Assembly (NCBI GenBank): GCA_020740775.1
Contig: JAHEWK010000039.1
Location: 62,001-126,000, forward strand
DNA length: 64,000 bases
Direction of reading: 5' to 3'
DNA from: Ilyonectria destructans
Lineage: Eukaryota; Ascomycota; Sordariomycetes; Hypocreales; Nectriaceae
Shown piece by piece: positions 21,901 through 32,200 of the stretch. Position 1 is the stretch's first letter. Every line of letters starts with the position of its first letter. The position numbers and the translations under genes are program-made. The notes beneath the pieces are model-generated. The model was not told the origin of the DNA, did no database searches, and was given only the letters and a program-made list of their open reading frames with translations.

Positions 21901-24900
21901 TTTGGTTTACGCTGAACCCCAATGATATCACGAACCCGGTAAAACTACGTCTGGCAGCATACCGAAAGGAGGATAGTGATGCCGCAGAAGCAACCCTGCT
22001 TCGGGCCCTTCAGGATAGGTATGAGAGGGTGAAGCTGGCGATAACTGACCCCATAAGCTCTGCCATCTTCTTCCACCGCGAAGTGGAGATGTTCTTCGAG
22101 CATTACGTCAAGGTTGGGGAGGAATCCGTGTTTGGTCAGATTGGACAGTATTTCGGCGCTGTCGAGACCAACGAACGCGGTGCTCTTTATGTCCACGGTT
22201 TGCTATGGCTCGAAGGGAACCTGGATCTTGGAAACGTTATCGGTGCTCATGGGAACATGGAGGATGATGAGAGCGCGGCGATAGAAAGGGAAGGAATCCT
22301 GAAATATGCCGATTCTGTCTTCACTGAGGTACGTACGTTCATATACTGATATAACCGAAAGCCAATATGGGGTCGGAAGCTGAACTATTATCCAGGACCT
22401 GGATGAATCTGCTGCCTTTAGCGAGGAGAGCGAGACTAGGGTGGTTTACGACAATATATCCTACTTGATAACCGATGCAGGGCGCTTCTCTGAACAGTTT
22501 GACGATGAAGCCCACTTTTGCGCGGGCAGGGTCCAGATGTATGTCCATACCGCAACCTGTGTCAAATACTCTTATAATAAGGAGGGGGACAAAAAGCCCA
22601 CATGTCGATTCCATGCGCCTTGGAAGCTCTTTACAAAAAGCGAATTTGGCGCGGATGGTATACTTCGGCTCCAACACTCACATCCCATAATCAACCGATA
22701 GAATAAGTTAATAGCAGTTGGGTTGCGGCACAATCACGACATCTCCTTCATCGGAACCCAAAGCAAGACAATAGCGCTGATATACTACTTGACAAACTAC
22801 GCCACAAAAATCCAAGATCCGATCTGCAAGAGAGTGGCCATAGCAGCAGAGCTCTTTCCGAGTATCAGCACAACTAGCGCCGTCGGGCTAGGTGCAACAA
22901 CTGGAAACTATAAAGCCAAGGCAAATATAAATCGCCAGTATCTAATAAGAATCGCAAACCGAATATTCACTAAGCGGCTATTATTGCAGATAGAGGTAAT
23001 TACGCACTTCCTGGATTACCCAAGTGAGTTCTCGAGTACTAAATAATAGTTATATGTGAATATAACAACAATATACTGGGCAATACTCCGACGCTGGCAG
23101 TATCTCCAGCAATACAGTAGCACTTTAGGCGACAACGATAATCGACCTATCGAGAACATAGGTGGCAATGGCAACGGCAATAGCGCAGAAGCCAGCGCGG
23201 AAGCCAGCGCGAAGAGGGTCTTCATGGGAAGCAATAGCAAGAAGCTACCAAATATTAAAGCCTACCACCACCGTGAAGAGGTGCTACAGGCATTATGCTT
23301 CTATGACTACGTGTCGCTTGTTAAATTACAAAAGAGGATAGATTCATCTTCCAAGGAGTTAGTGAAGATAGAATTTAAAAGGAACTGGAAGCCGGGAAGG
23401 GACTGGGTGCAAGTTCTAAGACCCCCAGGGAAGTATACAGTGCCATACATCAACAGCTTTCTCAATATGGACTTTAATATTAACACAAACGCAGACAGAT
23501 ACCGCAGGTAAGCACAAGCCATAGAACATATAGGATGGATAAACGAGGAGCATACACTAATATTAGCACCAGAGCTGCAGTACAGCACCTCGCACTCTTT
23601 ATACCGTGGGAGAAGTTCACTACAGCAGCGTCTGGTGACATCAACGAAATCTAGGAACACTAGAGACGGCGACTCCCCAAAAGACTCCAGACTATCGCAG
23701 GTAACATCCAGCTCTTGAAGCGATCAGCGGAAGATGCGCGGCGAGACGCGAAGCAGTGGGCTGTTGCGGGGGAAGATGCTATTTTGGATGATATCGACGC
23801 TATAGGGGATGATCTCTAAGATCCTACAGGCCCAGTAAAAGCGTATCGCCCAGACCAGGTTGGCCAGCTTGGCCGACTGATTGAGACAGTACGAGGTGCC
23901 ACAGCTCCCAACCAGGTGACCGCTGGTTCGGGGCATCTTTTGCAGATGCTAGATCAGCTCCGCGAAGCCCAAGCAGATATCCCCGACTTTGCGGATGATG
24001 TCGAGACTGTTGCTTCCGCAGAGAACCCAGCGCAGTACCAGCCAACCATGGTAGCCAAGAGCGAGCTCCCAACGTAACGTCAGCTTAGAGGAATTAAGAG
24101 CAAGCAGGATCAAGCTGACAAGGAAATTGTGAAAAGAATCCAAGGCTCTGATGCAGTTCAGATTATACAGAACACGGCTGCCGGCGCAGAAGTATCACTG
24201 AACCATACCTTCGCGGGCGCAGGAGAAGATATTATAGAAATATCAGAAATAGACACCGGGAACACTCAGAGACCCAGTGCTAGGGTTGCCTTTGGACCGT
24301 CGACAACATTCATCCAAGACGGTCGGGAGATTGCAAGGAGGTTCACCTTAAACGAGCGGCAGGAAATTGCCTTCCTTTTAGTGTGTCGCCATCTCGATAC
24401 CATCCCGGATGAAGATAACAGCGATAATTTTGAGAGCAGTAATGTCGAGAACAATGATAACGCACAACTATACGAGTTCCTGGGTGGAGAGGGCGGCACC
24501 GGGAAGTCCAGGGTCATCGAGGCGTTAGCGGAATTGTTCGCTAGCAAAGACATATCGCACAGGCTGCTTATGACGGCGACATCGGGGGCCGCAGCAGCAC
24601 GGATCAACGGCGTGACTATTCACTCCGCCTGTGGGATACAACCCAATACATCCGGCAGCAATGCCGACGATGGCAGCACGGTAACCTACGTGGACGGTGA
24701 TGCTCGAAGAAGATGGAGAGAAAAGTGGCTGCTCATCATTGACGAGGTGAGCATGCTGGGCCTCCAGACGCTCTCCGACATCAACAAGCGACTTTGCGCC
24801 TCCCGGGGATCGAATCAAGATTTTGGCGGCATCCCAGTGGTACTACTATCAGGAGATTTTCACCAGTTCCGCCCAGTGCAAAACAAGTCGCTATTGACGC

Positions 24901-25994
24901 CATGGTCCGCCCTCAGGATTGCGGACGAAATGAGGGCGCACGCACTCTGGGCTCGATTTACCACCGTCGTTATGCTCACCGAATAGGTGCGCGCAGCGGG
25001 GGACCCGCAGCTGCAGCGGCTGCTGACTCGGATCCGGCAGGGGCAGCAAGACGAGTCCGATATGGAGCTTCTTAATAGCCGGTGCTTTCAGGAAGGCCGA
25101 GCCATACCATAGGGCAAGGGCATTACAGTAGTTACACCCCTTGACAGCACTAGATGGAGCCTGAACATAGATGGGGTCTTGGCCTTCCAGAGACACCACC
25201 AGAAGCCAGTACGGATATTTCTACCCCAGCACCGTTAGGGTAAACCCAGTATATTACCGGTAACAGAGGAAGAAGCTACGCTTATAGCCAGCGTCGGAGA
25301 TAACAGCAAGATCTGTGTGCCGGCCACGTTCATGTTCGTGCCTGGCATGCCGGTGGTAGTAACGAAGAATATAAACCCAGGCCTCAAGCTCGTAAACGGG
25401 GCCAAGTACAAAGCACTGGAAGTTATACCAGACGCCAAGAGATTCCCAGGGTATCAACTCGCCCCAAACATTATCCTCCACTTTGGACCTCGTCCGAGTC
25501 AACCAAGAAGTTCAAGTTTGATGATATGCCACCCGGTACGATCCTGCTTACTCCAACAAGTGCCCAAATACCCATCGAGACGAAGAAGAGGGCCAAGAAG
25601 AGGCCTTGGCAGAGGCACGAAGTGAGCCGCCGAGGACTTCCCTGCACTGCAGCGTTCGCATGCACCGATTACAAAATCCAAGGCGAAACCCTCCTCGAGA
25701 TTGCGCTGGAGCTGCGAGGAACCGGAACAAAGCTGAATACCACAACTGGACAACTCGAGCCAGGAAAGTGCGATCCGTACAGCCTGTATGTGCAGCTATC
25801 GCGGTGCACATCGCTTGATGGTATTATGTTACTGTCAAAGGCACGGGTGCAGGATATAGTCGGGAATAAAATACCACAGGAAATGTTTGATGGCGAGGTT
25901 AGGCTGGAACAGTTGTGCGAGAGGACAGTAAATGAGGCCCGATTATCATTGTTGTCATATATCCATCTGCACAATACTAGCAGTAGCGTAATTT
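18966..25994 (+). pseudogene. Helitron Rep/helicase (Helitron-1), RIP-decayed
   Basis: One long gene, start MDLSLSALFEG at 18966. A Gln-rich N-terminus is followed by a Helitron-like N domain (CYQKISTAEM onward) and the Rep region, a 67-bp GT-AG intron at 22329-22395, and a Pif1-type helicase with Walker A GGEGGTGKSR near 24490 and Walker B LLIIDEVSML near 24735, ending at 25994. In-frame stops occur at 20235, 22699, 23044, 23047, 23509, 24984 and 25236, plus a frameshift near 23510-23600. The HUH motif expected as HxH reads YVH (Tyr codon 22198-22200) in GALYVHGLLWL, a C-to-T change in CpA context. At 25236 this copy has TAG where the second fragment (35611-36423) has TGG. The element cannot make an active enzyme. 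Confidence 0.88.
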
Positions 25995-26091
25995 AGATAT
26001 ATATAGAAGTAGAAGGATAGAAAACAAATATATATAATCAGATAACTTACATATTAAAATGTATAGATGCAAATCATACATTATACCTAAC

Positions 26092-26513
26092 GTATATGAT
26101 AAGCGAGCGTCGCAGACAAGCGAGCGTCGCACTTGGATTTTCACCTTAAATCGCGATTTTAAAATAATTCTTAAAAACTCAAACTAAGCCTAAAGTAGCT
26201 ATAATTTTAAATACAGCTTATTTAAAATATATTTTATTTTTAAGAGCTTTTTTAAGCTATATATACTTATAGCGCTAGTAGTATAAAATTCGCACTGTTT
26301 CTTTTACTATTTTTATTTATAACTAGTTTCATAAATTAGTTACAAATATAAAGAAAATAACATTTCATGACTTTCTTTCTTAAAAACCTAAAGTTAATTC
26401 TCTAGAAATTTACTAATTAAATAGCCTGTTTTAGAAAATCTAAAATTTACACTTTTAGCTGTACAGTATAGGTGCGACGCTCGCTTGTTTGCGACGCTCG
26501 CTTATCATATACG
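26092..26513. mobile_element. MULE-type MITE, AT-rich
   Basis: 422 bp with inverted ends containing two copies each of AAGCGAGCGTCGCA (about 26100-26135 and mirrored at 26474-26505), flanked by an 11-bp direct repeat TTATACCTAAC (26081-26091 and 26514-26524). The long duplication fits a Mutator-like transposase. The interior is strongly AT-rich and codes for nothing. It sits about 100 bp downstream of the Helitron-1 stop. Confidence 0.8.
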
Positions 26514-26591
26514 TTATACCTAACTCAAGCAGAAGATAAAATCTCATAAAATATAAGAACAAGAGCAAGAATGCTATCCCAAACCGAGTTC

Positions 26592-26921
26592 CCACGTGCA
26601 TGTCACGTGTCTCTTAACAAGAAACCCTCAAAAGAAGACTCCTTTACACTTAATCTCAGAGAGCGAATGAGAGTTCACATGTGCGTATTGCCAAATGAGG
26701 AAGAGAAGATTGGCACCTCTGGGGGGCATTCGGATGGGGTTAATCCGGACCAACAGGAGGTGCAGTCTGGCTTACTAAACGGGAAATAAATTTCCAGCCA
26801 AGCGGAGGTGCGCCGGAGATGACTAATCGGGTAATTTGACAGGGGTATGTTTGCAGGGATGAGCGGTCGATTTTTGGGTAGAGAATCCCGGAGCTTAAAA
26901 GACCTTTCGTACCGAAAGGCA
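26592..26921 (+). repeat. Dispersed two-palindrome repeat, copy B
   Basis: About 330 bp, longer and more diverged than copies A and C. It shares the paired CACGTG start, the central GGTTAATCCGGACCAACAGG region and the end CCTTTCGTACCGAAAGGCA. It is oriented like copy A and ends 225 bp before the ATG of the beta-tubulin gene. Confidence 0.7.
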
Positions 26922-27145
26922 TAACATGCCTAAGGACATATTTTAAGTGATAGGATACGAGCATCTTAAATTGAACAGCAGATACTATCATATCATGGCT
27001 ATATCATATATGCCTCTGCTACATACCCGTCGTCATACCTTTCTCCCCCAACCCCGCCTTCTCATTTTTCACCGCTTCAACATTGCCTTTGGTTCTATCT
27101 CATCGGCGCCTGATAAATAACTGCAGCCTCTGAACTCAGGTCACA

Positions 27146-28868
27146 ATGCGTGAGATTGTGAGTCCACCTTCAACCCCGCCTTGGAAGCTCTACATACTGA
27201 TCTCGAGCTCCCTCTGCTCTTTAGGTGCATCTCCAAGTTGGCCAATGTGTGAGCATCGCCCTCTTCCATTGGCCTTTTTCATTTTTGACCTCAATAGGGT
27301 AACCAAGTCGGCTCTGCTTTCTGGCAGACCATTTCGGGTGAACATGGTCTAGACAGCAATGGAAAGTATGCAAACCATTCGAATCGCCTCCTAGTATCCC
27401 GCCTTCTCACGCATTATTTCAGGTACATTGGAACTCTCGACCTCCAGCTCGCGCGCATGAACGTCTATTTCAACGAGGTGTGTGATATTGCGTGACCCAT
27501 GCCAACCTATGCTCCGTCTCTGACCAAACTCGCATAGACATCCAGCAACAAGTACGTGCCGCGCGCCGTGCTTGTTGACCTGGAACCCAGCACGATGGAT
27601 GCGGTGCGCTCCGGTCCGTTTGGCCAGCTTTTCCGTCCCGACAACTTCGTTTTTGGCCAGTCGAGCGCCGGAAACAACTGGGCCAAGGGCCACTACACCG
27701 AGGGTGCCGAGTTGGTTGACCAGGTGCTGGACGTGGTGCGCCGCGAGGCCGAAGGCTGCGACTCTCTCCAAGGCTTCCAGATCACGCACTCGCTCGGTGG
27801 CGGCACGGGCTCCGGCATGGGCACCTTGCTGATTTCCAAGATTCGAGAGGGTGAGTTTGATATTACTGATGTCATGGACATGTCGATGCACTGTTTCTCA
27901 CCGTACTGACCACCTCTTCAGAGTTCCCGGATCGTATGATGGCCACCTTCAGTGTGATGCCGTCTCCCAAGGTGTCCGATACCATCGTGGAGCCGTATAA
28001 TGCTACCCTCTCGGTCCACCAGCTGGTTGAGAACTCGGATGCGACTTTCTGTATCGACAACGAGGCTCTGTACGATATTTGCAAGCGCACTCTGAAGATA
28101 TCGAATCCTTCGTATGGCGACCTTAACCACCTCGTGTCAACTGTCATGTCTGGCGTGTCAACTTCGCTGCGCTTCCCCGGACAGCTGAACTCCGACCTTC
28201 GCAAGATGGCTGTCAACATGGTAGGCCGACTCCTGTCATCCAAACCCAATGTTACTGCTAATCGTTTCCCTCTCCTCATCTAGGTCCCCTTCCCCCGCCT
28301 GCACTTCTTCATGGTTGGATTTGCGCCCCTCACCGGCCGTGGCTCGCACTCGTTCAGCGCCGTCTCTGTCCCCGAGCTGACCCAGCAGTTGTTTGACCCC
28401 AAGAACATGATGGCCGGGTCCGATTTCCGTAACGGTCGCTACCTGACATGCTCGGTCATCTTTCGCGGCAAGGTGTCTGCGAAGGAGGTGGAGGATCAAA
28501 TGCACAAATTGCAGCAGAAGAACTCGGCTTATTTTGTTGAGTGGATTCCCAATAATGTGCAGACGAGTCTATGCTCTGTCCCTCCGCAGGGGCTAAAGAT
28601 GTCATCTACCTTTGTCGGCAACTCGACTGCCATTCAGGAGATCTTCAAGCGCGTCGGCGAACAGTTCACCGCCATGTTCCGCCGCAAGGCTTTCCTACAC
28701 TGGTATACTGGAGAAGGCATGGATGAGATGGAGTTTACGGAAGCTGAGTCTAATATGAATGACCTGGTGTCCGAGTATCAGCAGTATCAGGACGCGGGCA
28801 TCGATGACGAGACCTATAGCGAGGAGAATTATGGCGAGGAGGACGTCCCTTCCGGCGTCCACGCTTAG
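27146..28868 (+). CDS. Beta-tubulin paralogue with Ala198
   Basis: Seven exons: 27146-27157, 27225-27248, 27298-27365, 27423-27477, 27538-27850, 27922-28220 and 28284-28868. All introns are GT-AG, and the total is 1356 bp for 451 aa. Splicing gives the autoregulatory N-terminus MREI, the tubulin signature GGGTGSG at residues 140-146 and a typical length. The acidic C-terminus ends [11 protein letters not shown]. Beta-tubulin forms the microtubule heterodimer with alpha-tubulin and binds exchangeable GTP. Departures from canonical fungal sequence include VGQC, SSNKYV, DSLQG and, most notably, Ala at 198 (codon GCG, 28041-28043) where Glu is usual; Phe167, Phe200 and Tyr50 are normal. The frame shows no RIP damage although transposons lie on both sides. 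It is a second, accessory copy by inference; the standard gene is presumably elsewhere. Confidence 0.93.
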
Positions 28869-29154
28869 TCTAGGGAAACCTTGCTGTCGGACAGCACGTG
28901 ACTTCTTACAGCTTACACGTGTGTGCCCGTAAGTCTAAGACTCCTCGTTGTCTCGCATGTGGGAGTGTGGAAAAAGGCGTTATTGTGTAGAGTGCGATAA
29001 GGATTGTGACGGCGCTGTCCTTCATGTGTCCCATTTGAGGCCACACGGTCTAGGACACGTCTCGACCGCAGCATCTGTTAAGCAAAACTATGACTGTCTC
29101 CAGCCTCCCGACTAGGGCAATAATAAATCACAATTACTTCTAAAATACTACGTC
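28869..29154. other. Intergenic between beta-tubulin and Helitron-2, no gene seen
   Basis: 3' flank of the beta-tubulin gene meeting the 3' flank of the convergent Helitron-2 gene. I see no reading frame, repeat or RNA gene that I can support. Confidence 0.5.
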
Positions 29155-29193
29155 ACCCCATGCACATTGGAGCGGCGATGGGGTGCATGGGGT
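29155..29193 (-). other. 11-bp stem hairpin beyond the 3' end of Helitron-2
   Basis: ACCCCATGCAC (29155-29165) pairs perfectly with GTGCATGGGGT (29183-29193) around a 17-base loop, 56 bp past the stop of the Rep/helicase gene. Helitrons carry a hairpin near the 3' terminus, so this is a candidate terminal structure. The canonical CTRR end is not found within the usual ~10-15 bases after it. Confidence 0.45.
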
Positions 29194-29248
29194 AGCCTCA
29201 GCCGAAGGCTGTGTGTCCGCGGGCCGGGAAGCTATTACTACTACTGCA

Positions 29249-32200
29249 TTATCTACGTACTGATCCATTGGCATGGCCATTCTTGGTATTATGTGACATG
29301 TACGGATTCCGTGTGAGCACCTGTCGTTTCCTAAGCTCCTGATCCCTCATCTTCATCTTCATGCCATCCGGGGGAGACCCGTAGACCAGGTGATTACGAT
29401 CAAATGGTGCATCCAACATCAGACCCTCGAGCGTTTTCACGCGAGAGACAGCCACGTAGCTTAAACCAGTCTGAAAGTCCCGGCAGGACAGATCTGTAAC
29501 TATCATGTCTTCGGTGATGCTTTGTGACTTGTGCACGGTAATTGCGTAGCATACGATCAGGGGAAACTGGGTGCGAGCGCAAAGAGTGGCTCCGATGAGG
29601 AAGTCCCTCTCCACTGGGAGAATCGGCACAATCTTCCTGCCATCAGCGGTGGTCAGGAATACCGGTCCGCTGTATTTGTCAAACTCCATCATGATAACAC
29701 AGGGAGGGTCTTGGATGGGGTCGGCCCCAGGTGCCCAGCCGATATCGTAAACCATACCGCGAGCGCCGTTGCAGAGGCCAACTGGCTGCCAAAGGTTGGA
29801 CGTCAGCATTAGACGGGCGCCAATGCATATGGGAATCTGCTTTGCAAGGTTGCCCGCCTTGTCATCGGGGGCAGCAGCCGCACCAGGGCCGACGTTCTTA
29901 GCCATGACCTGGACGACTGGCCGGCCGAGGCGGTCGAGGTGATAGTGGTTATACTCGTTCACCCTAACTTTGGTAGCGTATACTCGCAAGGCGCTGGAAA
30001 ACCTCGCGACCTCTCGATCGTCTAGCTTTGCCTGCACGCGGGTGGACAGGAGCTTCCAGGACTCCATAGATAGTTGGAGCAGCCGCAGTTCCCCGAGAGC
30101 TGTGCGAAACGCCTCCTGGTCGTCGCCGCGCTGCCTCTGAACAACCTTCAAGAATACTGATTTATCGAAGCGCCTATACGCGTTCCTGCCTTTGATCTCT
30201 ACTCCCTGCACCTCTTTGTCGTAATAAAGTGGCTTCTGTAGCACAGGGGGAAGCTGGAAGAAGTCACCAACCAAGAGGATGTTCAGGCCGCCAAAGAACT
30301 CCTCATTCCTGTTCGGGAACGCCTCGCGGAGACGGTCATCGATCCACGATAGCTGACGCAGCCCTAGCATGCTCTTCTCATCGATGATTAGGTACTTGAT
30401 ATCCTTCAGCTTCTTCTGGAGCTGGGTCTTATCAACGGGAGATAGGGGCTTGAAGCCCTTATTGATTGGGAGGTGTAACAGGGAGTGCAAGGTAGTGCCC
30501 GATATCTGGTTTCCCGCGACGCCCGTTGGCGCAGCACGCCAAACAGGTGTCCCCCTCCCCCCTGTCGCGGATTGGAGGTGCGCGGAGAGCAGGTTGATGA
30601 GGTATGACTTGCCAGTGCCGCCTCCGCCATCCACGTGGAGTAGCAACTGAGAGGGATCCTGGGTCAGGAAGTGGCCCATCACCGCATCGTATACTATGCG
30701 CCGCTCTGGATTTAGGGAATCGCGAGCCTCCAAGGGCTGATCATTCACATCAAGGTCAAGGGTGTTTTCCGCTTTGCGTTGCTTCCAGTAGTCGCTGTTG
30801 AGAATGCCATCATCGGCATACCGCCCAACATGAGGGGTCCAATCGTAATTGATGTCAATATCTCGGCGGCCGAGGATGTCGATGTCCTCTTCCTCCAGTG
30901 GGCGGTCAGGTAGCATGCGGGCGAGTTCATGCCAGTCCTCCTCCGCGATGGGCTCCTCATGGACCTCAAGCTCAAATTCATCCTCCTCTGCCGTCAATTC
31001 ATCTGTATCTGGCTCCCCATAATGATCGTCCGCATGGGTATCGTGGTGCTGTCTGCAGTGCATGTACGCGGCCGTGAAGGAATCGAACCGCTGCCCGCCC
31101 ACAACGAGCAACTCTTCTGGAGAGCGATGTGGATGAACCATCATCAATTTAACACGGCAGAAGTCGTTAAACTGGGAAGAGGCCTCCATAGATTTGTATC
31201 GAGGGAAGTAAGACAGGACTCTCTTCTTCGCTTGAGCAGCGAGTCTCCTCCACGTGTTGAGATTGTACGATTGCAGGTATTCGAGATAGGTTATATCCTC
31301 ATGCTGGTCCTTTCTCTCTAGATATTTCCTGTAGCTGCCGATGGCCTCGTTGACATCTCCGTCCACACGATACGAACGTGCCTGTCGCTCTAACGGACGG
31401 CAGTCCACGGTGACAACCATACGGGTGCCTTCTTGCAGCGGAATGTTAAGCAGCAGATGGGAAATCTCCTGCGCCGAGTAATCTCTCTCGGCAATCAGCT
31501 TGTTCATCAGGCGAGAGGAGAAGGACAACAGGGGCTGAACGTGCGATTTGTGAGGCAAGACCTGGTCTGCAAGCCTGGCGAAAGACTCGGTCTTCTTCTC
31601 AGATTTACTGCAATACTTCGCAGCGTACGTAATAACCGCCTGTAAGCTGGTGCAAGGAGATATGTCGATATTGGCTAGCCAGCCTAGGATAATCGCAGGA
31701 TTGAAGTTATTCATGAGGCTGTCATTCCGGGCCGCCTCAAAGACATAGTACGACCTGCCTTCCTTCCTGATCACTGCGGCCAGCTCCCGCAAGGCACGAG
31801 GGAAGTCAAAACGACACTCCCTCTCTGGATTGGCAACGTTGGCCGCCTCGATATCCGCAGCGGCACCTTCCATGTCCCTCGCCAGATCACCGGTTCTCTT
31901 CCTCACGCGCAAGCAGTACGTGGTATTGCACTTGTGGCGCTGGCAACGGTTGACGATTTGTGAGAGCCGCAGGAATGTCATCTCTATGCTCAGGGGATCC
32001 ACGCTCAGGGGATTACCCTCACCCTGAGGCATAGTCCTACTCGGCTCAGGGTTAATAGCAGTGACGTGGAATCCCCATGTGCGTGCAAATACATCACGAG
32101 CCGCTTCGTCCTCCATGTCGGCCCCTGGACAATTATCCATCCAGTACAGGCCGTGGTTGTGTGGGCTACCACGGCCTTGCCATTCGTACCGATCCCAGTA

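Noticed and set aside
29100..29200. Canonical Helitron 3' end (CTRR) after the hairpin at 29155-29193
   Set aside because: The nearest CTAG on the minus strand is about 45 bases past the hairpin, too far for the usual layout.
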